NCBI RefSeq assembly: GCF_000426045.1
Contig: NZ_AUEP01000006.1
Location: 186,001-250,000 of the forward strand
Direction of reading: 5' to 3'
From: Marmoricola sp. URHB0036
GTDB taxonomy: Bacteria > Actinomycetota > Actinomycetes > Propionibacteriales > Nocardioidaceae
Length of the DNA: 64,000 nt
Under the pieces are notes generated by a model, which saw only the letters and a list, made by a program, of their open reading frames with translations, ran no database searches and was not told the DNA's origin. Positions 34,020-41,825 of the stretch are shown here, piece by piece. Both the position numbers and the translations under genes were made by a program. How positions within the stretch are numbered: position 1 is the stretch's first letter; every line of letters begins with the position of its first letter.

Positions 34020-34376
34020 TCAGGCGGCGAGGATGACGTCGTCGGCAGGACCGGATGTCGGCGGCTGCTCGTCACCGTGCAGCCGCACCAGGCGGAGACG
34101 GTTGGCCACGGCCGCGCGCAGTGCCTGCCGGGCACCGAGGAGGGCGTGCACGCCGATGGCCATCCACACCAGGTTGCTCGCCATCGAGGGCCAGTTGTGC
34201 ACGCTCAGTGCACTCACCGACAGCAAGGCCGCGCAGGCCACGTTGATCGTCTGGAAGCGCAGGGAATGAGCTTCCATCCGCCGCTGCGACACCATCGCGT
34301 AGGCGCCGACCGTCCCGATCGCGCCGATCCAACCTCCCGTGGCTGCCACCACGACCATCTCGTTCACAAGCCCCAT
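34020..34376 (-). CDS. CBU_0592-like small membrane protein
   Basis: A 118-residue protein with three hydrophobic segments: IGAIGTVGAYAMVSQRRM, INVACAALLSVSAL, and SMASNLVWMAIGVHALLG. This pattern matches the CBU_0592 family. Function unknown. It is divergent from the LysR gene, which may control it. Confidence 0.75.
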   Translation of the reverse strand: MGLVNEMVVVAATGGWIGAIGTVGAYAMVSQRRMEAHSLRFQTINVACAALLSVSALSVHNWPSMASNLVWMAIGVHALLGARQALRAAVANRLRLVRLHGDEQPPTSGPADDVILAA

Positions 34377-34393
34377 CGTGAACCTCGAATTGG

Positions 34394-34413
34394 CTTAGCG
34401 CAATTGAACTAAG
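34394..34413. promoter_or_regulatory. Inverted repeat in LysR/CBU_0592 divergent promoter
   Basis: CTTAG (34394-34398) and CTAAG (34409-34413) flank CGCAATTGAA in an AT-rich gap. This is a plausible LysR-type T-N11-A site. Confidence 0.5.
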
Positions 34414-34426
34414 TTCGACTCCGGAT

Positions 34427-34432
34427 TAAGTT
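34427..34432 (+). promoter_or_regulatory. -10 element of LysR gene, leaderless
   Basis: TAAGTT ends 7 nt before the ATG at 34440. Confidence 0.55.
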
Positions 34433-34439
34433 TCTCTAC

Positions 34440-35354
34440 ATGTATCTCGACCCGCGACGACTGGCTGTGCTGCTCAACATCCACCGTGCAGGCGGGGTTC
34501 TCGCTGCCGCGGACGTCGCGGGGGTGACTCCATCGGCGATCTCCCAACAGGTCGCGAGGCTCGAGGACGAGACCGGGATCACAGTCCTCGACCGGCAGCC
34601 GGCGGGTGCCGTGCTCACCACGGCCGGCCGCATCCTCGTCGAGGCCGCGGAGCGCATCGAGTCCGAGCTGACCGACGCCCGTCGTGCCCTGGCCGCGCTC
34701 CAGGAGGACGTCACCGGAACAGTGGTGATCGCCGCCTTCCAGAGCGTCATCCAGGCCCTGCTCGTCCCGCTGGTGGAGGACCTCAAGGAGCGGCTGCCCG
34801 GGCTCGACCTGCTGGTGCACGAGATCGGCGCCGAGGAGGGGGCTCGGGGGCTGCGCGAGGGTGCCATCGACGTGCTCATGCTCGAGGCCGACAGCCCCAT
34901 CGGACGTACCTCGCCGCGCGGCACCCACGACGTGGCCGTGCTGGACGAGCCGTGGGTGGTCGCGGTGCCCGCGAACGCACCCGCTCCGGCCAACCTCGAC
35001 GAGCTGGCCCAGGTCACCTGGCTGGGCGTCGATCCCGCGGCCGCCGCACACAGCGCCACCGCCCGCCTGCACGCCACCTTCGCGAAGGCGCCACCGGTCG
35101 CCCACGTCTACAGCGACAGCGACGTCGCTATCTCGATGGTCTCCGGCGGCATGGGCGTCGCCCTGCTCCCCTCGCTCGCCCTGCTCGGTGCGCTGCGACG
35201 TGAGGGCATCCAGGCGGTCTCGATGCCCGGGCTGGGCACGCGGTCGGTGATCGCGCGACACCGTCGTTCTCGAGCCGAGCCGAGGCGCGAGGTCCTCACC
35301 GTGCTCAACGAGATCGTCGAGGCGGCCGGTGAGCTCGACCTCAGCGCCGTGTGA
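34440..35354 (+). CDS. LysR-family transcriptional regulator
   Basis: A 304-residue regulator with an N-terminal winged HTH (RLAVLLNIHRAGGVLAAADV, then TPSAISQQVARLEDETG) and a substrate-binding domain (FQSVIQALLVPLVEDLKERLPG onward). The effector is unknown. The divergent small membrane gene is the likely target. Confidence 0.9.
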   Translation: MYLDPRRLAVLLNIHRAGGVLAAADVAGVTPSAISQQVARLEDETGITVLDRQPAGAVLTTAGRILVEAAERIESELTDARRALAALQEDVTGTVVIAAFQSVIQALLVPLVEDLKERLPGLDLLVHEIGAEEGARGLREGAIDVLMLEADSPIGRTSPRGTHDVAVLDEPWVVAVPANAPAPANLDELAQVTWLGVDPAAAAHSATARLHATFAKAPPVAHVYSDSDVAISMVSGGMGVALLPSLALLGALRREGIQAVSMPGLGTRSVIARHRRSRAEPRREVLTVLNEIVEAAGELDLSAV

Positions 35355-35362
35355 GCCTGGCC

Positions 35363-35401
35363 GGCTCAGTCGTCTGGCTCAGTCGTCCGGCTCAGTCGTC
35401 G
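35363..35401. repeat. 13-bp tandem repeat, three copies, at ohr stop
   Basis: GGCTCAGTCGTC plus one variable base occurs three times (35363-35375, 35376-35388, 35389-35401). The last copy encodes the C-terminal Asp-Asp-stop of the ohr gene, so the end of that gene was duplicated outward. Confidence 0.85.
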
Positions 35402-35814
35402 GTGACCGTGACCGTGACCTCGATGTTTCCCCGCGTCGCGTTGGAGTAGGGGCACACCTGGTGGGCCTGCTCGGCCAGCGCGAGTGCCTGGTCGTGCGGG
35501 AGGTTCGGTACGACGACCTCCAGGGTGACCTCGAGCTGGTAGCCGCCCTCGCCGTTGGGGCCGATGCCGACCAGGGCACCGACCGAGGAGTCACCGAGCT
35601 CGACCTTGTCCTTGCGGGCAATCGTCTGCAGCGCGGAGTGGAAGCACGCGGCGTACCCGGCGGCGAACAGCTGCTCCGGGTTCGAGCCTTCGCCGCTGCC
35701 ACCCATGTCCTTCGGGGCGGCGAGGTCGAGGTCGACCCGGCCGTCCGACGTACGCACGTGGCCGTTGCGGCCCGCTCCGGTGGACAGGGCCTCGGCGGTG
35801 TACAGGGTTTCCAT
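35392..35814 (-). CDS. ohr: Organic hydroperoxide resistance protein (Ohr)
   Basis: A 140-residue thiol peroxidase of the Ohr/OsmC family. The two catalytic cysteines are in AAGYAACFHSAL and QVCPYSNATRGNIEV, the Ohr-specific context. It reduces lipid and organic hydroperoxides in the cytosol. The start at 35814 has CAGGAGC upstream; the longer frame does not begin like the family. No OhrR is adjacent. Confidence 0.92.
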   Translation of the reverse strand: METLYTAEALSTGAGRNGHVRTSDGRVDLDLAAPKDMGGSGEGSNPEQLFAAGYAACFHSALQTIARKDKVELGDSSVGALVGIGPNGEGGYQLEVTLEVVVPNLPHDQALALAEQAHQVCPYSNATRGNIEVTVTVTDD

Positions 35815-35902
35815 GGTGCTCCTGGGTCGGTGCGGGATCGTTGCCTTCCTCAACCGACAACTCGGTTGCCCCGCGCGGCTATTCCTCGGAGCATGACGTC
35901 CC

Positions 35903-36460
35903 ATGAGCGCTGACCCCGAGGCCGACCTGCCCACTCCCACGTTCGGCTGGTCGGACATGTGGGCCTCGCCGGAGGAGGACCCCCGCAGCGAGGGCGGGCC
36001 CACGGACGAACGTTCGCTGCTCCTGCGCTACCTGGCCAACTACCGGCTCACCCTGGAGCTGAAGTGCTCCGGGCTCGACGCCGACCAGCTCGCCCGACGC
36101 TCGGTGCCGCCGTCGAGCATGTCGCTCCTCGGACTGGTGCGACACCTGGCGACCGTCGAGCAGTACTGGTTCCGCGTCGCCCTGGCCGGCGAGGAGGTCG
36201 AGCGCCTCTACCGCGGCGAGGGGAACGACGAGTTCGACGACGCGGTCGGCGACCCGGCCTGCGTCGACGCCGCCTGGACGCACTGGCGAGCCGAGATCGC
36301 GAACGCCGACGACTACGTCGACAGCCACGACCTCGACACCACCGGGCCCGAGGGCGACACGCTGCGCGAGGTGCTGCTGCACATGATCGAGGAGTACGCC
36401 CGGCACTGCGGCCACGCCGACCTCCTCCGCGAGCGGATCGACGGCCGGATCGGCCAGTAG
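35903..36460 (+). CDS. DinB family protein (DUF664)
   Basis: A 185-residue four-helix protein: ERSLLLRYLANYRLTLELKCSGLDADQLARRSVPPSSMSLLGLVRHLATVE, then HMIEEYARHCGHADLLRERIDG. The His residues in VRHL and HMIEEYARHCGH form the expected metal site. DinB/YfiT-like proteins may act as mycothiol-dependent transferases. It precedes the DUF429-RelA/SpoT gene by 47 nt. Confidence 0.87.
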   Translation: MSADPEADLPTPTFGWSDMWASPEEDPRSEGGPTDERSLLLRYLANYRLTLELKCSGLDADQLARRSVPPSSMSLLGLVRHLATVEQYWFRVALAGEEVERLYRGEGNDEFDDAVGDPACVDAAWTHWRAEIANADDYVDSHDLDTTGPEGDTLREVLLHMIEEYARHCGHADLLRERIDGRIGQ

Positions 36461-36507
36461 ACCGCGCAGTGGCAACGCGCAGCAGCGGGATACGGCAGGC
36501 TGGGCGG

Positions 36508-38274
36508 GTGTTCCACATCGGAGTCGACCTCGCCTGGGGGACCAAGCGACCCACCGGGCTGGCCGTGCTCGACGAGTCCGGTCGGCTGGTGCACGTCTCG
36601 ACCGTGCACACCGACGAGGAGATCGAGACCGCCCTGTCGCCGTACGTCGAGGGCGACTGCCTCGTCGCCATCGACGCCCCGCTGATCGTGCGCAACGAGA
36701 CCGGCAACCGGCCAGCCGAGGCCGCCCTGAACAAGGACTTCGCGAAGTTCGACGCCGGCGCCCACCCGTCCAACACCGGCAAGCCGGAGTTCAGCGGCAC
36801 CCCGCGAGGCGCTGCGCTGTGCCAGGCCCTCGGGCTCGACATGAACCCTCGTTCGGGTCGCGCCCGGCGCGCGATCGAGGTCTACCCGCACCCGGCGACG
36901 GTGGCGCTGTTCGGCCTCGGCCGGACGCTGAAGTACAAGCACAAGACCGGTCGCGACCTCGACCTGCTGCGCACCGAGCTGCTCGCGCTGATGGGGTTCC
37001 TCGAGGGACTGGGGAACGCCGACCCCGCCATGGTGCTCGACGGTGAGAGCTGGCTCGAGCTGCGCCGCCAGGTCGAGACCGCGACCCGCAAGAGCGAGCT
37101 GCGGGTCGCGGAGGACCAGGTCGATGCCGTCATCTGCGCGTACGTCGCGATGTTCGCTGCCAGGCGCCCGGAGGCGACCACGACCTACGGCGACCTCGAG
37201 ACCGGCTACATCGTCACGCCCACGCTGCCGCCAGGGCTGACACCCAGCCCTCGGGCGCCGAGGCCTGCGGTGGTGCCGGTCGAGCCGGTCGAGCCGGTCG
37301 ACCCGGTGCGTGAGTACGCCCTCGACCACCCGGCACGCGTCGCCGCCGGCGAGCAGTTCCTCGCGCTGGTGACGGGCATCCTCGACGACGCCGGCATCAA
37401 CTACCTCTCGGTCACGGGTCGCACCAAGACGGTGGCGTCGTACGCCGAGAAGGTGCGCCGTACCAAGGACGGTGTGCCGCTCTACTCCGATCCTCGCAAG
37501 GAGATCACCGACACCATCGGGATCCGCGTGATCACCTACGTGCACAGCGATGTCTCGGCGGTGGCCGACCTGCTGCACGACCAGGTCGTCGTGCACGACG
37601 ACCGCGACATGGGCCGCGAGACGGCGCAGGAAGGACGCTTCGGCTACGCCAGCCGGCACCTGCTGATCGGCCTCGACGCCGCCCGCGAGGGGCACGCGTC
37701 GTACGAGCTGCTGCGGGGCCGGAGCGCGCAGGTGCAGGTGCGCACCGTGCTCCAGCACGCGTGGGCGGAGTTCGAGCACGACATCCGCTACAAGGGCACC
37801 ATGCCCGACGAGCACGCTCGCGACTTCGACCGGCGGTTCACCCTGGCGGCCGGGCTGCTCGAGCTCGCCGACCAGGAGTTCTCCACCATCCGGGACACCC
37901 TGCGCGCCTCGGCCAGCCCGGCCGAGCCGGACCTCGCCGACGAGGACCCGCGCATCGACCCGCGCGAGCTGGCGGCCTTCCTGGCCGGGCAGTACGCCGA
38001 GGCCGGCTGGTCGCGCACCGACCACTACGCCTGGATCTCCGGTCTCCTGCTCGAGCTCGGGATCACCGGGCTGGACGAGCTCGGCGAGGTGCTGCGCAGC
38101 GGCGACGAGGAGCGGATCCGCGACCGGATGGGCTACCACTACCCGCCAGGGGCGGTACGCCGGCTCGACGACGCCCTGCTCGCGGCGTACGGATCGTCGT
38201 ACGTCGGACTGAGTGGGAACGCCCACCGCCGCGGTGCGCTCGAGGCTCGGCTGGAGAAGCTGAACGGCGGGTGA
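36508..38274 (+). CDS. DUF429 domain fused to RelA/SpoT-type alarmone synthetase
   Basis: A 588-residue two-domain protein. Residues 1-235 are DUF429, an RNase H-like fold (IGVDLAWGTKRPTGLAVLD; AIDAPLIV; IEVYPHPATVALFG; AEDQVDAVICAYVA). A repeated VEPVEPVDPV linker (258-267) leads to a RelA/SpoT nucleotidyltransferase (about 285-430): SVTGRTKTVASYAEKVRR, DTIGIRVITY (about 335), GYASRHLLIGL, and QVQVRTVLQHAWAEFEHDIRYK (408 onward). The C-terminal 150 residues are helical. The synthetase motifs look intact. GTG start at 36508. It may make (p)ppGpp or a related alarmone in response to a nucleic-acid or nucleotide signal. Confidence 0.85.
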   Translation: MFHIGVDLAWGTKRPTGLAVLDESGRLVHVSTVHTDEEIETALSPYVEGDCLVAIDAPLIVRNETGNRPAEAALNKDFAKFDAGAHPSNTGKPEFSGTPRGAALCQALGLDMNPRSGRARRAIEVYPHPATVALFGLGRTLKYKHKTGRDLDLLRTELLALMGFLEGLGNADPAMVLDGESWLELRRQVETATRKSELRVAEDQVDAVICAYVAMFAARRPEATTTYGDLETGYIVTPTLPPGLTPSPRAPRPAVVPVEPVEPVDPVREYALDHPARVAAGEQFLALVTGILDDAGINYLSVTGRTKTVASYAEKVRRTKDGVPLYSDPRKEITDTIGIRVITYVHSDVSAVADLLHDQVVVHDDRDMGRETAQEGRFGYASRHLLIGLDAAREGHASYELLRGRSAQVQVRTVLQHAWAEFEHDIRYKGTMPDEHARDFDRRFTLAAGLLELADQEFSTIRDTLRASASPAEPDLADEDPRIDPRELAAFLAGQYAEAGWSRTDHYAWISGLLLELGITGLDELGEVLRSGDEERIRDRMGYHYPPGAVRRLDDALLAAYGSSYVGLSGNAHRRGALEARLEKLNGG

Positions 38275-38277
38275 CTC

Positions 38278-39030
38278 TCAGTCGGCCACGTCGACGTGGA
38301 CGTGGTCGCGGTGCTCGAGGATGCGCACGGTGGCCCTGGACCGCCCCGACGTGCTCACCCGGTAGTCACGCCACCCCTCCCCGGCCCGTCGTGCCGTCCA
38401 GATGCGCGCGTCGAAGATGACGGTGTTGATCTCGAGCCGTTCGGCGTTGGCGACGAGGTACTGCGCGATCGCCCAGCCCCTGGCCTTGTTGCGCGGCGAG
38501 ATCGGGCGCACGAACACGTCGACGGCGCGGCCCTCGTAGTGCGCCGATCCCGGCATGTGCCCCGATCGGACGCCACCCGGCGCGAAGCCTCCGTCCGGCA
38601 GGTGACCGAAGGCCTGGTCGAGGTCCAGCCGCACGCGCTCCGCCCGGTGGGTCAGGCCGTGGCGATCCAGACGATCCGACTCGGTCTCGTCGGCGCCACC
38701 GTGGGTGCAGGTCAAGGCGTGCCTCGCCCGGCCGGTGAGGGCCGAGGCGACCGCCCCGGCGTCGGCGGCGGAGAGCCCTGCCCCACGGGCCACGGCCGTC
38801 GAGGTCGCCGGCAACGACAGCCCCGACCGCACGGAGCGGGCCGAGACGCCGGCCGCCGACTCGGCCTGCGCGGTCGTGAGGTCGACCGTCCGGTCACCCA
38901 CGGTCACCTCACACTCCGGCGCACCGGTGAGGCCGCGGACAGCCACGACCACGAGCAGGGCGACCGCCACCAGCGCCAGGGCTGCCGCGACGAGTGCCGG
39001 GCGCCGTCGTGGGTCGTGCCGCAGGTCCAT
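38278..39030 (-). CDS. Membrane-anchored M15/hedgehog-like domain protein
   Basis: A 250-residue protein with one N-terminal membrane helix (about 12-32) and an extracellular part. The C-terminal domain has SGHMPGSAHYEGRAVDVFVR and EHRDHVHVDV, i.e. a His-x6-Asp and His-x-His arrangement like zinc M15/D,D-peptidases. Peptidoglycan hydrolysis is possible but not shown. The ATG at 39030 is chosen because the membrane helix follows it directly. Confidence 0.7.
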   Translation of the reverse strand: MDLRHDPRRRPALVAAALALVAVALLVVVAVRGLTGAPECEVTVGDRTVDLTTAQAESAAGVSARSVRSGLSLPATSTAVARGAGLSAADAGAVASALTGRARHALTCTHGGADETESDRLDRHGLTHRAERVRLDLDQAFGHLPDGGFAPGGVRSGHMPGSAHYEGRAVDVFVRPISPRNKARGWAIAQYLVANAERLEINTVIFDARIWTARRAGEGWRDYRVSTSGRSRATVRILEHRDHVHVDVAD

Positions 39031-39118
39031 CGGATCAGTCTCCGGACCGCGACCAAGGCTCGCCCCAACCACCCCACCGTTACCGTTGAGGCACACCACT
39101 CACAGGAGGTCAGCGGTC

Positions 39119-39391
39119 ATGATCGGTTTCCTTGTCGCGGGACTCATCATCGGAGCGCTCGCACGTCTCTTCAAGCCGGGTCGGCAGAACCTCGGCCTGC
39201 TGGCCACGCTCGGTCTCGGACTCGTCGGCTCCCTCATCGGCGGCACCATCGCCTGGCTGATCGGCACCGGCAGCATCTGGGAGCTCAACGTGCTCGGCTT
39301 CGTGCTCGCCGTGGTCGCCTCCGTGCTGCTCGTCGGCACCGCTGAGGCCGTCACCGGTGGGGACCGGCACAAGCGGCTGACCTCAGGCTGA
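39119..39391 (+). CDS. GlsB/YeaQ/YmgE family stress membrane protein
   Basis: A 90-residue protein with three hydrophobic segments: MIGFLVAGLIIGALARLFKPG, GLLATLGLGLVGSLIGGTIA and LGFVLAVVASVLLVG, the transglycosylase-associated/YeaQ signature. Stress-induced in many bacteria. CAGGAGGT precedes the ATG. Its stop lies in a tandem repeat. Confidence 0.9.
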   Translation: MIGFLVAGLIIGALARLFKPGRQNLGLLATLGLGLVGSLIGGTIAWLIGTGSIWELNVLGFVLAVVASVLLVGTAEAVTGGDRHKRLTSG

Positions 39392-39407
39392 CCTCAGGCT
39401 GACCTCA
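39375..39407. repeat. 11-bp tandem repeat, three perfect copies, across convergent stops
   Basis: GGCTGACCTCA occurs at 39375-39385, 39386-39396 and 39397-39407. The plus-strand YeaQ-like stop is in the second copy and the minus-strand VOC stop in the third, so repeat expansion separates the two stop codons. Confidence 0.9.
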
Positions 39408-39767
39408 ACCCCCGTCGACGAGGTCGACGAGGCAGACGCAGAACTCGTTGCCCTCGGGGTCGCGCAGCACGACGTAGGTGTCCTCGGGGTCGTCGTCGCG
39501 GCGTACCCACTCGGCGCCGAGGGCGCGCAGCCGTTCGACCTGCGCGTCCACGTCGTCGCTGTAGAGGTCGAGGTGCATCTGGTCACGCGCCGACACCGGG
39601 GACGACGCAACCTGGAGCGAGAGGTTGACCCGCTCGCCGCGCAGGACCCGGAAGTCGTCGCCCGGCTCGCGGCGGCTGGGCACCAACCCCAACGCAGCGC
39701 TCCAGAAGTCCGTCATCACCTCGATGTCGGCGCAGTTGACCACGGTGCTCCCCAGCCGGATTCCCAT
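39405..39767 (-). CDS. VOC family (glyoxalase-like) protein
   Basis: A 120-residue VOC protein: MGIRLGSTVVNCADIEVMTDFWSAALGL, DQMHLDLYSDDVDAQVERL and YVVLRDPEGNEFCVC. The metal ligands His and Glu are in HLDLY and NEF. An ATG 18 nt further upstream is also possible; neither has a good ribosome site. Substrate unknown. Confidence 0.83.
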   Translation of the reverse strand: MGIRLGSTVVNCADIEVMTDFWSAALGLVPSRREPGDDFRVLRGERVNLSLQVASSPVSARDQMHLDLYSDDVDAQVERLRALGAEWVRRDDDPEDTYVVLRDPEGNEFCVCLVDLVDGG

Positions 39768-39822
39768 GAGCGCACGCTGCCACATCCCGGCGGCAGCGTG
39801 CCGCCCGATGTGACCGCGCAGC

Positions 39823-40413
39823 TCAGGGGTGCAACCAGGGCCGGTAGACGAGCTCCTGGATCCCGCCGTCGAACGTGTGGGTCTCGATGAGCTCCAGGTC
39901 GAAGTCGGCGGCGTCCCGGAAGAGCGGGTGGGCTCCGGTCTGGCCGGTGATCACCGGGAAGACGGTGAGCTGGAGGCGGTCGACCAGGCCGGCGTCCAGC
40001 AGTGACCGGTTCATCGACACGCTGCCGTGCGACCGCAACGGTACGTCGGACTCCTCCTTGAGCCGGGCGACGACGTCGACGGCGTCACCCGCCGCCAAGG
40101 TCGCGTGGGACCAGTCGAGAGGCGCCTCCAGGCTGGCCGACACCACGGTTGCCGGCAGCCGACGCATCTGGGCCAGCCAGGGGTCCCCCGCCTTGTCGGC
40201 CTCGGCACTCGACCCCAGCATGCGTTCGAGCTGGAGGAACAGTCGGTAGGTGTTGGCGCCGAAGACCATCCGCTGCTCCTCGTCGTACAACGCGAGGCGG
40301 TGGTCGAGCAGCTCGGCGCTCTGCTTGTCCCAGTACCCGCCCCAGGTGCCGGGTCGCGGGGCGCCGAAGCCGTCGACGGTGGAGAAGAGGTCGGCGGTGT
40401 AGGTGGCGGTCAT
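39823..40413 (-). CDS. Dihydrofolate reductase-like (RibD C-terminal) protein
   Basis: A 196-residue NADPH-binding protein of the RibD_C/DHFR family: TADLFSTVDGFGAPRPGTWGGYWD, RMVFGANTYRLFLQ, and LRSHGSVSMNRSLLDAGLVDRLQLTVFPVITG. Such stand-alone proteins are common and of unknown substrate. It follows the 67-residue gene by 45 nt and may belong to that operon. Confidence 0.87.
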   Translation of the reverse strand: MTATYTADLFSTVDGFGAPRPGTWGGYWDKQSAELLDHRLALYDEEQRMVFGANTYRLFLQLERMLGSSAEADKAGDPWLAQMRRLPATVVSASLEAPLDWSHATLAAGDAVDVVARLKEESDVPLRSHGSVSMNRSLLDAGLVDRLQLTVFPVITGQTGAHPLFRDAADFDLELIETHTFDGGIQELVYRPWLHP

Positions 40414-40458
40414 GGTGTTCTCCTCGGTGAAGGGTCGTTCGGACCAGGTGCGTGTCTC

Positions 40459-40662
40459 TCAGACACGTCGCGGGTCCTGTCCTGCTTCCTTGACGAGCCG
40501 GTCGCCGGGCTCGAGCTGCTTGAAGAGATCACGGCTCACGCGGATCTTGTCCTCGTGGCCGTCATCGTGCCGGATCGTCACGCGCCGGTAGAGGTTCGAC
40601 CCGTCCAGCAGGGCGCGGGACTTCTTCACCACCACCGCGGTCCACGCGGTCGCGTCGCTCAT
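40459..40662 (-). CDS. 67-residue conserved small protein
   Basis: TAWTAVVVKKSRALLDGSNL begins a small beta-rich protein that continues with YRRVTIRHDDGHEDKIRVSR and ends with GDRLVKEAGQDPRRV. I do not know its function. Its ATG overlaps the stop of the upstream membrane gene (ATGA), and it is the third gene of a coupled operon. Confidence 0.75.
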   Translation of the reverse strand: MSDATAWTAVVVKKSRALLDGSNLYRRVTIRHDDGHEDKIRVSRDLFKQLEPGDRLVKEAGQDPRRV

Positions 40663-41339
40663 GAGTTCCTCCAGGTCGGTGTCGGGGCCATCTCGGAGTG
40701 GTGCTGCTGCGTCGCGCGCAGGATCGACCGGCCGAGCACGGCGAACCAGATCACGTTGACGGCACCGATGGAGGCGACGGCGCCCCAACCGTTGGCGGCA
40801 TAGAACCGTGCGGCATCCATGCCGAAGAAGAGCGACGGCACCAGCGCCAGGTTGAGCAGGGCGAGCACCATGCTCCCGGTGAGCACCCGGCTCGAGAAGA
40901 GCTGCCGGGCATTCGGGGCCGCCGCCAGTCCGAGCAGGAACACCGCGACCAGGACCCGGGCGATCGGGCCGTGCAGCATGACCATGCCGGCGGCCAGCGG
41001 GCCGTCGAGAGTCGGGTCGAGCCCGGCGTCGGGGTGCTGCAGGATCGTGCCGACCTCCAGGGACGCGGCCACCAGCGTGACGGTGACGTAGATGTTCAGA
41101 GCGGTGACCGCCAGCTCGCCGGCCAGCCCGGCATCGCCGTTCGGGCCGCGCAGGAGCCGCCCGAGGCCGACCGAGAAGGCCAGCAGCGCGGTGAAGGTCG
41201 CGAGCAGGAGCAGGTTGCGCAGCAGGACGTTCGACGAGGGTGGTGGGCCGGAGTAGACGAAGTAGAGCCCGACCATGACCACCGAGAGCAGGCCGCCGCC
41301 GAGGGCAGCCCATCCGGTGACGCGACGCTCGGCGCTCAT
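40659..41339 (-). CDS. Multi-pass membrane protein, unknown
   Basis: A 226-residue protein with about six hydrophobic segments and no visible catalytic motif. Its start overlaps the stop of the 41336-41695 gene, and its own stop overlaps the next start, so it is the middle of a tightly coupled trio. The trio is divergent from a two-component system that may regulate it. Confidence 0.7.
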   Translation of the reverse strand: MSAERRVTGWAALGGGLLSVVMVGLYFVYSGPPPSSNVLLRNLLLLATFTALLAFSVGLGRLLRGPNGDAGLAGELAVTALNIYVTVTLVAASLEVGTILQHPDAGLDPTLDGPLAAGMVMLHGPIARVLVAVFLLGLAAAPNARQLFSSRVLTGSMVLALLNLALVPSLFFGMDAARFYAANGWGAVASIGAVNVIWFAVLGRSILRATQQHHSEMAPTPTWRNS

Positions 41340-41695
41340 CGGCCGGCCTCCGGCTCCGCGTGGGCTCGGGTCCACCAGCGGTGCCAGTGCTGCACAGCGG
41401 TCAGCCCCGCGACTGCGGCGGCGGCCGGCGCCGTGGTCCAGAGCCACCACGGCGAGTCGAGATGAGTCGTGACCAGGCCGATCATCAGCCAGACGACGAC
41501 CTGCACGAGGGTGAGGACGAGCCCGAGGTACGCGACGACCGAGCGGGCGACCAGGAGCCGGCGCTCGAGCACGTCGGCCGCCGGGTCGACCGGACCGAAG
41601 ATCTCCTCGAGCAGTGGACGGGAACGGACAGCGGACGGCCGAGGCGTGCTGCCTCGTACGCCGTAGCTGTTGACGGGTTGTGTGGTGGGATTCAT
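41336..41695 (-). CDS. Small membrane protein with two hydrophobic segments
   Basis: A 119-residue protein: soluble N-terminus (about 1-40, LLEEIFGPVDPAADVLERRL), then VAYLGLVLTLVQVVVWLMIG and WWLWTTAPAAAAVAGLTAV. First gene of a three-gene coupled operon. ATG at 41695 is preferred; the longer frame has a low-complexity basic N-terminus. Confidence 0.65.
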   Translation of the reverse strand: MNPTTQPVNSYGVRGSTPRPSAVRSRPLLEEIFGPVDPAADVLERRLLVARSVVAYLGLVLTLVQVVVWLMIGLVTTHLDSPWWLWTTAPAAAAVAGLTAVQHWHRWWTRAHAEPEAGR

Positions 41696-41812
41696 GGCTC
41701 CAAGACAACTGCCGCGAGCACCCCGTCCGCGTCGCCCGACCTGCCATTTTCCCGCGACCTTCGTCGGACGGAGGTCAACCATTCGGGGGACTCGCGAACC
41801 GTCCCACGCACG

Positions 41813-41818
41813 TAGAGT
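41813..41818 (+). promoter_or_regulatory. -10 element of second histidine kinase, leaderless
   Basis: TAGAGT ends 7 nt before the GTG at 41826. Confidence 0.6.
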
Positions 41819-41825
41819 CGCCCGG

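Noticed and set aside
36508-38274. DUF429-RelA/SpoT considered as a toxin-antitoxin pair
   Set aside because: No small overlapping antitoxin-like gene is adjacent; the DinB neighbour is not an expected antitoxin.
35363-39407. Short tandem repeats considered as CRISPR
   Set aside because: Units of 11-13 bp have no spacers and no cas genes are nearby.
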